From the NCBI GenBank assembly GCA_900557035.1, contig USRA01000007.1, positions 1-48,235 of the forward strand: a DNA stretch of 48,235 bases. Reading direction: 5' to 3'. This stretch comes from an uncultured Prevotella sp. (lineage in GTDB: Bacteria > Bacteroidota > Bacteroidia > Bacteroidales > Bacteroidaceae). Below are positions 40,254 to 48,235 of this stretch, one piece after another. The notes under the pieces are model-generated. The model was not told the origin of the DNA. It saw only the letters and a program-made list of their open reading frames with translations, and did no database searches. Position 1 is the stretch's first letter; the number at the start of each line of letters is the position of its first letter. Both the position numbers and the translations under genes were made by a program.

Positions 40254-42149
40254 ATGGACAAAAGTAAGTTTAGTCTGTTAAGCAACATCAAATATCCTAA
40301 TGATTTGCGCAAACTGAGCATTAATCAGTTGCCAGAGGTATGCAAAGAATTGAGAGAAGACATTATTGACGAAGTGGCTGTAAACCCTGGCCATTTTGCT
40401 TCCTCTCTGGGTGTTGTGGAAATCACCGTAGCTTTACACTACGTGTACAATACTCCAGAAGACCGCATCGTCTGGGATGTAGGCCATCAGGCATACGGAC
40501 ATAAGATTCTGACCGGAAGACGTGAGGCATTCTGCACCAACAGAAAGCTCCATGGCATCCGTCCATTTCCAACACCGCTGGAAAGTGAATACGACACCTT
40601 CACCTGCGGACATGCCAGCAACTCTATCTCGGCAGCCCTGGGTATGGCGGTGGCAGCACGCGAAACAGGCAATAAAGACCGCCACGTAGTAGCCGTTATC
40701 GGCGATGGTGCGATGAGCGGTGGTTTAGCTTTCGAAGGACTCAACAATGTATCAAGTACACCAAACGATATGCTCATCATCCTCAACGATAATGATATGA
40801 GCATCGACCGTGCCGTGGGTGGCATGGAGAAGTATCTCCTCCAGCTCGACACCAACGAGACCTACAACAAGATTCGCTTCAAGGCTTCGCAGTGGCTCCA
40901 CTCCAAGGGTATTCTCAATGATAACCGCAAGAACGGCATCATCCGGCTGAACAATGCCTTCAAGTCGGTATTGAGCCATCAACAGAATATCTTCGAGGGA
41001 ATGAACATCCGATACTTCGGACCATTCGACGGTCATGATGTAAAGGAAGTGGTAAGAATCCTGAAGCAGCTCAGAAGCATGAAAGGCCCTAAGCTGCTCC
41101 ACCTGCATACCACCAAGGGCAAGGGATACGAACCTGCCGAGAAGAGTGCTACCATCTGGCATGCACCAGGCAAGTTTGACCCGGAAACCGGCGAGAGAAT
41201 TATTGCCGACAACAGCAACAAGCCTCCTAAGTTCCAGGATGTCTTCGGAAAGACCCTGCTGGAACTTGCCGAGCAGAACCCTAAGATCGTAGGTGTGACA
41301 CCAGCCATGCCTACTGGATGCTCTATGAACATCATGATGAAGGCGATGCCAAACCGCACCTTCGACGTAGGTATCGCCGAGGGCCACGCAGTCACCTTCT
41401 CGGGTGGTATGGCAAAGGACGGACTGATTCCTTTCTGCAATATCTACAGTTCGTTTGCACAGCGTGCCTACGACAATATCATCCACGACATGGCACTCCT
41501 CAATCTGCCGGTAGTGCTCTGCCTCGACCGTGCCGGACTGGTAGGAGAAGATGGTCCTACCCATCATGGCGCCTTCGACCTGGCAGCCCTGCGCCCTATC
41601 CCGCATCTCACCATCGCCTCGCCGATGGATGAGCACGAACTGCGCAACCTGATGTATTCTGCCCAGTTGCCAGACCACGGAAGCTACGTGATCCGTTATC
41701 CTCGTGGCTGCGGTGTGCTTGTAGATTGGCGCAACAAGATGGAGGAAATCAAGACCGGTACAGGCAGAAAGCTGAAAGACGGAGAAGATGTTGCCGTGCT
41801 CACCCTCGGTCCTATCGGAAACGATGCCATCCAGACAATCGAAGAGGTAGAGAAGGAAACGAAGATGAGCGTTGCACACTACGATATGCGATTCGTGAAG
41901 CCGCTGGATGAAAACATCCTCACCGAGGTGGGCAAGAAATTCAAGCGCATCGTGACCATAGAAGATGGTGCAAGAATGGGCGGAATGGGAGCTGCCGTTC
42001 TCGAATGGATGAGCGACCACGGCTATCAGCCACAGATAACCCGCCTGGGATTGCCAGACGAATTTGTGGAGCATGGAACCGTAGAACAGCTGCGCGAGAT
42101 TGTACATCTCGACCACGAGAGCATCAAGAATGCCATTATCGGAAAATAG
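40254..42149 (+). CDS. dxs: 1-Deoxy-D-xylulose-5-phosphate synthase
   Basis: 631 residues, full length. Thiamine-diphosphate enzyme joining pyruvate and glyceraldehyde-3-phosphate, the entry step of the MEP isoprenoid pathway. The TPP motif runs from GDG at 150-152 (GDGAMSGG) to Asn180 (LNDN). The active-site glutamate lies in [17 protein letters not shown], and [13 protein letters not shown] is conserved. First of three plus-strand genes with trkA and trkH; the 27-bp gap to trkA suggests co-transcription, an arrangement also seen in other Bacteroidales. Confidence 0.97.
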   Translation: MDKSKFSLLSNIKYPNDLRKLSINQLPEVCKELREDIIDEVAVNPGHFASSLGVVEITVALHYVYNTPEDRIVWDVGHQAYGHKILTGRREAFCTNRKLHGIRPFPTPLESEYDTFTCGHASNSISAALGMAVAARETGNKDRHVVAVIGDGAMSGGLAFEGLNNVSSTPNDMLIILNDNDMSIDRAVGGMEKYLLQLDTNETYNKIRFKASQWLHSKGILNDNRKNGIIRLNNAFKSVLSHQQNIFEGMNIRYFGPFDGHDVKEVVRILKQLRSMKGPKLLHLHTTKGKGYEPAEKSATIWHAPGKFDPETGERIIADNSNKPPKFQDVFGKTLLELAEQNPKIVGVTPAMPTGCSMNIMMKAMPNRTFDVGIAEGHAVTFSGGMAKDGLIPFCNIYSSFAQRAYDNIIHDMALLNLPVVLCLDRAGLVGEDGPTHHGAFDLAALRPIPHLTIASPMDEHELRNLMYSAQLPDHGSYVIRYPRGCGVLVDWRNKMEEIKTGTGRKLKDGEDVAVLTLGPIGNDAIQTIEEVEKETKMSVAHYDMRFVKPLDENILTEVGKKFKRIVTIEDGARMGGMGAAVLEWMSDHGYQPQITRLGLPDEFVEHGTVEQLREIVHLDHESIKNAIIGK

Positions 42150-42176
42150 AGCATCTATATTTAAATATTCATCAAT

Positions 42177-43520
42177 ATGAAAATCATCATAGCTGGCGCC
42201 TATGCCATCGGTACCCACCTGGCGCGACTCCTGTCGCGCAGCCAGGAGGAGATTACACTCATAGATGAAAGCGAAGAGCGCCTGGCAAGTATCGGCTCCG
42301 ACTGCGATCTGCTCACCATGATAGGAAAACCTACCAGTCTGCAGACCTTGAGGGATGCCGGTGTTCAGGATACGGATCTCTTCATCGCGGTCACCCCGGT
42401 GGAGAGTACCAATATCACCTCCAGCATCCTTGCCAAGAATCTCGGTGCCAAGCGCACCGTGGCTCGTGTGGATAATCCGGAATACATGGAACCGCAGGCA
42501 CAGGAATTCTTCAAGGAACTCGGTATCAGCAAGCTCATCTATCCGGAGATGCTCGCTGCCGTAGATATCAACAACGGACTCAAGATGAGTTGGGTGCGCC
42601 AGCGCTGGGATGTGCACGACGGCGCCCTCGTGATGCTCGGCATCAAGCTGCGTGAGGGATGCGAGATTCTCAACGAGCCCCTCAAGAACATCAGCGGTCC
42701 CAACGACCCTTACCACGTGGTAGCCATCAAGCGAGGCAGCGAAACCATCATCCCGGGTGGTAACGATGAGCTGAAGCTCTACGACCTCGCCTACTTCATG
42801 ACCACCCGCAACTACATTCCCTACATCCGCAAGATTGTGGGAAAGGAGCATTATGTGGATGTGAAGAACGTGATGGTGATGGGTGGCGGACGCACTGCCG
42901 TGAGAGCCGTGAAGAAAATGCCGGAATACATGGAGTGCAAGATTATCGAAAAAGATGAGAATCGCTGCGAATATCTCAACGATATCCTTGACGACAATCA
43001 TATCCTCATCATCCACGGCGATGGCCGCGACATTCCTCTCCTCACAGAGGAAGGTATCAGGAGCACCCAGGCTTTCGTGGCACTGACGGGAAATGCGGAA
43101 ACCAATATCCTCGCATGCCTCACCGCCAAGAGATTGGGTGTGCGCAAGACCGTGGCTGCCGTAGAAAACGTGGATTACGTAAGCATGGCAGAGAGTCTGG
43201 ATATCGGTACCATCATCAACAAGAAGATGATTGCAGCCAGCTACATCTATCAGATGATGCTCGATGCCGACGTGATGAACGTCAGATTCCTGATGAGTGC
43301 CAACGCTGATGTGGCTGAATTCATCGCCAAGGAAGATTCCAAGGTTACCCAAAAACCGGTGAAAGACTTGGGAATGCCTATCGGTGTTACCATCGGTGGT
43401 CTGGTGAGAAACGGCGAAGGAATGCTGGTTTCGGGTAACACCCAGATAGAAGCGGGCGACTCGGTAATGGTGTTCTGCCACAACATCAATATGAAGAAAA
43501 TTGAGAAATATTTCATTTAG
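42177..43520 (+). CDS. trkA: Trk potassium-uptake regulatory protein TrkA
   Basis: 447 residues with two RCK units, each a nucleotide-binding domain plus a C-terminal TrkA_C domain. It binds NAD(H) and gates the TrkH channel on the cytoplasmic side. Two Rossmann motifs are unusual: the first reads GAYAIG, with Tyr where the middle Gly of GxGxxG is expected, and the second reads GGGRTA, lacking the last Gly. The rest of the folds is intact (EEITLIDESEERLASI; ECKIIEKDENRCEYL), so this may be a lineage feature rather than damage. Followed by trkH after 64 bp. Confidence 0.93.
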   Translation: MKIIIAGAYAIGTHLARLLSRSQEEITLIDESEERLASIGSDCDLLTMIGKPTSLQTLRDAGVQDTDLFIAVTPVESTNITSSILAKNLGAKRTVARVDNPEYMEPQAQEFFKELGISKLIYPEMLAAVDINNGLKMSWVRQRWDVHDGALVMLGIKLREGCEILNEPLKNISGPNDPYHVVAIKRGSETIIPGGNDELKLYDLAYFMTTRNYIPYIRKIVGKEHYVDVKNVMVMGGGRTAVRAVKKMPEYMECKIIEKDENRCEYLNDILDDNHILIIHGDGRDIPLLTEEGIRSTQAFVALTGNAETNILACLTAKRLGVRKTVAAVENVDYVSMAESLDIGTIINKKMIAASYIYQMMLDADVMNVRFLMSANADVAEFIAKEDSKVTQKPVKDLGMPIGVTIGGLVRNGEGMLVSGNTQIEAGDSVMVFCHNINMKKIEKYFI

Positions 43521-43523
43521 TCT

Positions 43524-43571
43524 ATATATATAATAAGGTATAGACAGATATGATATATATAATAAGGTATA
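43524..43571. repeat. 19-bp direct repeat between trkA and trkH
   Basis: ATATATATAATAAGGTATA occurs exactly at 43524-43542 and 43553-43571, 29 bp apart, filling most of the 64-bp gap. Confidence 0.9.
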
Positions 43572-43584
43572 AAGACAAGAGGGA

Positions 43585-45042
43585 ATGATAAACAGTAAGT
43601 TGATATACAAGATACTGGGACAGTTGCTTTTCATCGAGGCATTCCTGCTCTTCGTCAGTCTGCTGGTGGCATACTACTACCAGCAAGACGACATCTTCGC
43701 TTTCGTGGTAGCCACACTGACCACCATCGGCGGCGGACTCATTCTGAAATGGAAGGGACACGGAGCAGACAATTCTATGTCGCGCCGTGACGCCTACCTC
43801 GTGGTATCGCTCTCATGGATCATCTTCAGTCTCTTCGGCACCCTGCCCTTTATGGTCAGCGGTTACATCAATAACTTTACGGATGCCTACTTCGAGACGA
43901 TGTCGGGATTCACCACTACGGGTGCCACCATTCTAGATGATGTAGAGTGCTTCCCGCACGGATTGCTTTTCTGGCGATCGCTCACCCAGTGGATAGGCGG
44001 TTTGGGTATCGTGTTCTTCACCATCGCCCTGCTGCCATCACTTGTAGGAGGACAGACCAAGGTGTTTGCAGCCGAGGCTACGGGTCCTATCAAGACCAAG
44101 CTGCATCCCCGCCTCTCCACTTCGGCAAAATGGATCTGGAGCATCTATCTGGTGCTCACCACCGCCTGCATCGCCTCCTACTACGTGGCGGGAATGAATC
44201 TCTTCGACAGTTTCAACTATGCGATGACCACGACGGCTACGGGTGGTTTCTCTACCCACAACAGCAGTACCGAGTTCTTCCATTCGCCAGCGGTGGAATA
44301 CATCTGTACGTTCTTCTGCTTCCTGTCGGGTGTGAACTTCACCCTGCTTTATGCAGCAGTCATCAAGTTCAAGATCAAGGATTTGTTCAAGAACTCGGAG
44401 TTCAGGTTCTATATGTTCCTCGTTACATCCTTCACAGCCTTCATCATGGTAGAGCTGATAGCGATGCGCAACTACGATATAGAGCATGCCTTTCGCAGCG
44501 CGGTCTTCCAGGTGGTTTCTTTCATCACCACCACGGGATTGTTTAATGATGATGCTGCCCTCTGGCCTCATGTCACCTGGGTGGTATTGGCAACCTGCAT
44601 GTTCTTCGGAGCCTGCTCGGGCAGTACGAGTGGAGGTTTGAAATGCATCCGTGGCGTGATGCTGGTGAGAATGGTGAAGAATGAATTCCGCCAGATTCTG
44701 CACCCTAACGCGGTACTTCCATTGAAGATTGACGGTGTGAACGTTCCGATGCAGAAGCGAGTCACCTTGCTCGCCTTCCTCACCACCTATCTCATCATCT
44801 GCCTGGTTATCTCTTTCACGATGATAGCCATGGGCATCGACAACACCAATGCCATCACCATCACCCTGAGCTGTGTGGGCAACGTAGGTCCGACGCTGGG
44901 TACGGAGATTGGTCCGACGATGTCGTGGAGCGAACTGCCGGATGTGGCAAAATGGTTCTGCTCACTGATGATGCTCATCGGTCGTCTGGAGATATTCAGC
45001 GTACTGGTGATCTTTACACCTGCCTTCTGGAGAGAAAACTAG
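43585..45042 (+). CDS. trkH: Trk potassium channel subunit TrkH
   Basis: 485 residues, membrane protein with the four pore-helix repeats of the Trk/Ktr/HKT family: selectivity loops are recognisable around TMSGFTTTGATIL, TTATGGFSTHNSST, SFITTTGLFNDD and CVGNVGPTLGTEIGP. Works with TrkA for potassium uptake at the inner membrane. A purine-rich GAGGG stretch precedes the ATG. The C-terminus LMMLIGRLEIFSVLVIFTPAFW is typical. Confidence 0.95.
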   Translation: MINSKLIYKILGQLLFIEAFLLFVSLLVAYYYQQDDIFAFVVATLTTIGGGLILKWKGHGADNSMSRRDAYLVVSLSWIIFSLFGTLPFMVSGYINNFTDAYFETMSGFTTTGATILDDVECFPHGLLFWRSLTQWIGGLGIVFFTIALLPSLVGGQTKVFAAEATGPIKTKLHPRLSTSAKWIWSIYLVLTTACIASYYVAGMNLFDSFNYAMTTTATGGFSTHNSSTEFFHSPAVEYICTFFCFLSGVNFTLLYAAVIKFKIKDLFKNSEFRFYMFLVTSFTAFIMVELIAMRNYDIEHAFRSAVFQVVSFITTTGLFNDDAALWPHVTWVVLATCMFFGACSGSTSGGLKCIRGVMLVRMVKNEFRQILHPNAVLPLKIDGVNVPMQKRVTLLAFLTTYLIICLVISFTMIAMGIDNTNAITITLSCVGNVGPTLGTEIGPTMSWSELPDVAKWFCSLMMLIGRLEIFSVLVIFTPAFWREN

Positions 45043-45110
45043 TTTCCGCAGGAGGCAGGTACAGGAAATCCTAGACAATAATAAATTTTATCAACTAATT
45101 CAATAAAGTT

Positions 45111-46073
45111 ATGAAGCCATTAAAATTTGAACCACTATTGAAGTCCACCATCTGGGGTGGCAACAAGATCATCGCCTTCAAGCATCTTGACATCAAGCAG
45201 GAGAAAGTTGGCGAAAGTTGGGAAATCTCTGGTGTTCCAGGCAACGAGAGCATCGTAGCCGACGGCGAGATGAAGGGCAAGAAACTCAATGAGGTTGTTG
45301 CCGAGTTGAAGGAGAACTTCCTCGGAGCAGAGAACTATAAGCGTTTTGGCAACGAGTTCCCATTGCTCATCAAGTTTATCGATGCCAATACCGACCTTTC
45401 TATCCAGGTACATCCTAATGACGAGATTGCCAAGAAGCAGGGTAAGGAGCGTGGCAAGACCGAGATGTGGTATGCGCTGCCAAGCGAGCCGGATGCCAAG
45501 CTCTACAATGGATTAAAGATGCAGATTACTCCTGAGCAGTACAAGGAGATGGTGGAGAATGATACCATCACCGATGCTCTGGCTCAGTATAACGTGAAGG
45601 AGGACGACTGCTTCTTTATCCCAGCCGGCAGAATTCACGCCATCGGAACAGGCTGTTTCGTTGCCGAGATTCAGCAGACCAGCGATGTTACCTATCGCAT
45701 CTACGACTTCAAGCGCAAGGACAAGGATGGCAACTATCGCCAGCTCCACACCAAGGAGGCTGCCGAGTGCATCGACTACACCGTATTGGCAGACTATCGC
45801 CAGAACTACATTCCTGCCAAGAACCAGGGTGTCAGCATGGTACAGTGCCCTTACTTCACCACAGCCGTTTATGATCTCAATGAGCCAATGACTCTGGATT
45901 ATTCAGAGTTGGACAGCTTCGTAATTCTGATTGGCTTGAAGGGTGAGGCTAAGATTACCGACAACGAGGGTAACGAGATTACGCTCCAGGGCGGCGAGAG
46001 TATCGTAGTGCCAGCCAGCACCCAGACGCTGAAGGTAGAAGGAACCTTGAAGTTCCTCGAGACATACGTATAA
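45111..46073 (+). CDS. manA: Class I mannose-6-phosphate isomerase
   Basis: 320 residues, the short bacterial form. Interconverts mannose-6-phosphate and fructose-6-phosphate in the cytoplasm. Zinc ligands are visible: Gln99 and His101 in SIQVHPND, Glu118 in KTEMWYAL and His176 in GRIHAIGTG. A cupin-like C-terminal domain follows (KITDNEGNEITLQGGESIVVP with small variations). Single gene ended by hairpin E 14 bp downstream. Confidence 0.95.
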   Translation: MKPLKFEPLLKSTIWGGNKIIAFKHLDIKQEKVGESWEISGVPGNESIVADGEMKGKKLNEVVAELKENFLGAENYKRFGNEFPLLIKFIDANTDLSIQVHPNDEIAKKQGKERGKTEMWYALPSEPDAKLYNGLKMQITPEQYKEMVENDTITDALAQYNVKEDDCFFIPAGRIHAIGTGCFVAEIQQTSDVTYRIYDFKRKDKDGNYRQLHTKEAAECIDYTVLADYRQNYIPAKNQGVSMVQCPYFTTAVYDLNEPMTLDYSELDSFVILIGLKGEAKITDNEGNEITLQGGESIVVPASTQTLKVEGTLKFLETYV

Positions 46074-46086
46074 AAATGAAAAGAAA

Positions 46087-46127
46087 TAAAAAGGCTCGCA
46101 AGTTTTATTGCATTGCGAACCTTTTTA
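46087..46127 (+). terminator. manA terminator, hairpin E of the GGCTCGCAAG family
   Basis: 15-bp stem with one mismatch (TAAAAAGGCTCGCAA / TTGCGAACCTTTTTA), 11-nt loop, followed by T-rich sequence. Confidence 0.85.
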
Positions 46128-46183
46128 TTAAACTATTGAATCTCTGCCAAAACTCAACTTTGAAGAATAAAGGAGAAACGAAC

Positions 46184-47212
46184 ATGGACAAAGGACAATT
46201 TCTATTATATCAAACTCCCGATGGAGAATCAAAGATAGAGGTAAAGTTGCAAGACGATACCGTTTGGTTGTCACTCGACCAAATGGCAGAGCTTTTCCAA
46301 CGCAACAAATCCACCATTTCCAGACATATTAAGAATGTGTTGGAGGAGGGGGAATTAGACGAGAATATGGTAGTTGCAAAATTTGCAACTACCACTAAAC
46401 ATGGTGCTATAGAGGGCAAGACCCAAGAACATCTTGTATCATATTACAACCTCGACATGATTATCAGCGTAGGCTATCGTGTCCATTCTTATCGCGGTGT
46501 ACAATTCCGAATTTGGGCAACCAAGGTGCTAAAGGAGTATATCGTGAAGGGGTTTGCCTTGAACGACGACTTATTGAAACGTGCAGGCGGCGGCAACTAT
46601 TTCGATGAACTTCTAGCAAGAATTAGGGACATCCGTTCTAGTGAAAAGGTATTCTATCGCAAAGTTCTGGAAATCTATGCACTCAGTATCGACTATGACC
46701 CTCGTGTGGAAATGACCCAAAAGTTCTTCAAGACGGTACAAAACAAAATGCACTATTCTGTACATGGGCATACCGCAGCGGAAATCATCTATGAACGTGC
46801 AGATGCCCAAAAAGATTTCATGGGACTCACCACTTGGTCAGGTGCTATGCCTACAAAGCCAGAAGCCGAGATTGCGAAGAATTATCTCACACAAGCCGAG
46901 ATTACATCACTGAATCGCATCGTGAGCCTCTATCTTGACTTTGCAGAAATGCAGGCAGAAGAGCATCGCCCTATGTACATGAAGGACTGGATTAACATCC
47001 TAGACGACTTCCTCCGTATTTCTCGGAAAGACATACTTACCCATGCAGGTAAGATATCTGCAAAATTGGCAAAGGAAAAGGCTGATACTGAATACGACAA
47101 ATTCAAAGAACGAACAAAGAATGACCTTTCTCCTGTAGAAATTCACTTCCTAGAAAACTTTGAAAGAGAGCGGAAACGATTGTCCGATGACAGAGATAAA
47201 GCAGATAGCTAA
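46184..47212 (+). CDS. RhuM-family protein
   Basis: 342 residues from ATG 46184, chosen because AGGAG lies before it and because an earlier ATG at 46076 would read through the manA terminator. An N-terminal helix-turn-helix-like part (VWLSLDQMAELFQRNKSTIS) is followed by GVQFRIWATKVLKEYIVKG and a helical C-terminal half with a Lys/Glu-rich, probably coiled-coil tail. RhuM proteins were named from a Salmonella pathogenicity island and occur singly in many genomes; their function is unknown, though the DNA-binding part suggests a regulator or phage-related role. It converges on the DUF4435 gene. Confidence 0.85.
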   Translation: MDKGQFLLYQTPDGESKIEVKLQDDTVWLSLDQMAELFQRNKSTISRHIKNVLEEGELDENMVVAKFATTTKHGAIEGKTQEHLVSYYNLDMIISVGYRVHSYRGVQFRIWATKVLKEYIVKGFALNDDLLKRAGGGNYFDELLARIRDIRSSEKVFYRKVLEIYALSIDYDPRVEMTQKFFKTVQNKMHYSVHGHTAAEIIYERADAQKDFMGLTTWSGAMPTKPEAEIAKNYLTQAEITSLNRIVSLYLDFAEMQAEEHRPMYMKDWINILDDFLRISRKDILTHAGKISAKLAKEKADTEYDKFKERTKNDLSPVEIHFLENFERERKRLSDDRDKADS

Positions 47213-47224
47213 TACTTATAGCAA

Positions 47225-47270
47225 AAGAGTGAAGAATTCAATAGGCATTGCACATAAATTCTTCACTCTT
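47225..47270. terminator. Bidirectional terminator between the RhuM and DUF4435 genes
   Basis: 14-bp perfect stem (AAGAGTGAAGAATT / AATTCTTCACTCTT) with an 18-nt loop between convergent genes. No long T-run. Confidence 0.6.
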
Positions 47271-47306
47271 CTGTTGGCTTCCTCTCGGTCGCCGATTTTC
47301 AATTTT

Positions 47307-48235
47307 TCACTCTTCACTCAAATACTTCTCCACATCCGCCTGAATCTTCTGGAATTCCGGAGAGAACTGGTAGAAGGTGTTCTTCTTCATCATCATTTTC
47401 ACCTTGCCCAGACTGTTCTCATAGCATGCCATCTCGGTGCGTGCCTGCTCGGAATGAACCGCCCTATCACGGATTTCATTCTCCCTGACATTGCGAAGGG
47501 TATCGCAGACTGTCTGCACCAAAGGGCAAACCACCAGATCGAAAAGATGATGACCCTGTATATATAAATAGGTGTTATGCTCGTTTACCCCCAGATTATT
47601 CAGATACTGGATCATATCCGGCAGCTCATCCTTGAACGTCTTGAAGCGGCGCTCCAGCTGGAAAAGCTTCGCCCTCACCTTCTTGGCGAGATAATTGATG
47701 GCCTGCTGAGGGTCCTGGATTCTGACCGATGGCAATACGATGACCTTGTCGAACTCTGCCATGTCAAAATGCATCGACATCTTGCGATGACGGATATAGA
47801 AGAGAAGATGCCACACGAAGAGCGGCCATATCGTACGGGAATATGCCTCCATGAATCTTTCGAAATCGAAGATATGGGTATCGTTCAGCGTCACCATCAC
47901 GCAGGTTTCGTGCAACCCCTTGGAGTAACACTGGAAATTCTCAATGGCATAAGCGTAGGTATGGAAGATATAAGGATTCTCCAGCATCAACTGAGAAGCC
48001 TCGGTAGTACCCTGCCGCAGAAAATCGTAGTCGGCATCCACGCAGGCTATCATATCCTTGCCCACCCCTTTGAGCATATTGCTGATAGCCGCCTTCTTGC
48101 CGCGGTCGAGATGGTTGTTGCGAGTAGGAAGCAGGATTTCGAAATAGCGGGTCTCATCCTCAAACTTTCCCAGCACCGACCGCCAGAAGAAGACATCATC
48201 ATAGCTCTCGACGTAAGCCACAATCTTGCGCCGAG
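47307..48235 (-). CDS. DUF4435 (TOPRIM-like) protein, N-terminus outside the window
   Basis: At least 309 residues; the frame stays open to the window edge, and the codons before the first possible start (a GTG at 48221) read RRKIVAYVESYDD, which continues the conserved domain, so the true start lies beyond 48235. The acidic residues VESYDDVFFW and the later DxD in ACVDADYDFL match the Glu and Asp-x-Asp pattern of TOPRIM nucleases and primases. DUF4435 proteins are often found beside an ABC-type ATPase, and the AriB component of the PARIS anti-phage system belongs to this domain family. Whether an ATPase partner lies upstream cannot be seen. Confidence 0.82.
   Translation of the reverse strand, partial: RRKIVAYVESYDDVFFWRSVLGKFEDETRYFEILLPTRNNHLDRGKKAAISNMLKGVGKDMIACVDADYDFLRQGTTEASQLMLENPYIFHTYAYAIENFQCYSKGLHETCVMVTLNDTHIFDFERFMEAYSRTIWPLFVWHLLFYIRHRKMSMHFDMAEFDKVIVLPSVRIQDPQQAINYLAKKVRAKLFQLERRFKTFKDELPDMIQYLNNLGVNEHNTYLYIQGHHLFDLVVCPLVQTVCDTLRNVRENEIRDRAVHSEQARTEMACYENSLGKVKMMMKKNTFYQFSPEFQKIQADVEKYLSEE

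Noticed and set aside
40752..43634. 960-codon open frame on the minus strand opposite dxs and trkA
   Set aside because: Dxs and TrkA are certain on the plus strand. The antisense frame has no start context and a His/Val-rich composition typical of a codon-bias shadow.
46184..47212. Prophage or pathogenicity island indicated by RhuM
   Set aside because: No integrase, structural phage gene or attachment repeat in the window; a lone RhuM gene is common.

Overview
The window looks like chromosomal DNA of a gut Prevotellaceae member (Prevotella/Segatella type, phylum Bacteroidota). Evidence: a SusC/SusD pair, SprA (a type IX secretion core protein) directly behind ruvA, meso-diaminopimelate dehydrogenase, a NhaC-type antiporter, a lipobox lipoprotein with a CDDWLD surface-export-like start, and many promoters with the Bacteroidota -7 element TAnnTTTG. 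The species is inferred from protein style only. I see no rRNA, tRNA, insertion sequence, prophage or CRISPR array.

Layout. 1-2.8 kb: minus-strand operon of a SIMPL protein, a secreted serine hydrolase and a thioredoxin lipoprotein. 3.0-6.6 kb: plus-strand ald, a NhaC antiporter and rubrerythrin. 6.7-11.7 kb: minus-strand run PH-domain membrane protein, PBP4 (dacB), MscS channel, mutY and a secreted nuclease, with two gene gaps built of exact 7-bp units. 11.9-13.5 kb: nadB. 13.5-18.1 kb: a response regulator/histidine kinase pair divergent from an outer-membrane beta-barrel receptor, the block bracketed by two copies of one ~75-85 bp sequence. 18.4-19.7 kb: first AAA/DUF4143 ATPase. 19.8-28.1 kb: ruvA-sprA. 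28.1-28.8 kb: gene-free, with two short-period repeat arrays. 28.8-29.7 kb: ddh. 30.0-31.2 kb: second DUF4143-type ATPase, followed by the remnant of a third. 31.8-37.0 kb: susD and susC. 37.35-40.06 kb: pepC-like peptidase and cysteine desulfidase operon. 40.25-45.04 kb: dxs, trkA, trkH. 45.1-46.1 kb: manA. 46.2-47.2 kb: RhuM-family gene. 47.3 kb to the end: DUF4435 (TOPRIM-like) gene cut by the window edge.

Most genes are housekeeping: redox defence (rubrerythrin, thioredoxin), envelope and peptidoglycan (PBP4, DAP dehydrogenase, MscS, SprA), ion balance (NhaC, TrkAH), NAD and isoprenoid precursors (NadB, Dxs), nutrient uptake (SusCD), and peptide/cysteine breakdown. The most unusual content is intergenic. 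All three ATPase loci (two intact, one broken) carry their own repeat sets over the promoter or leader; two of these sets and the susC leader have a 32-34 bp period. Five unrelated transcription units end in hairpins built on one stem, GGCTCGCAAG. A second hairpin family brackets the two-component/receptor module. These suggest repeated exchange of cargo between shared terminators and a repeat-generating or repeat-binding regulation of the ATPases; both ideas are inference.
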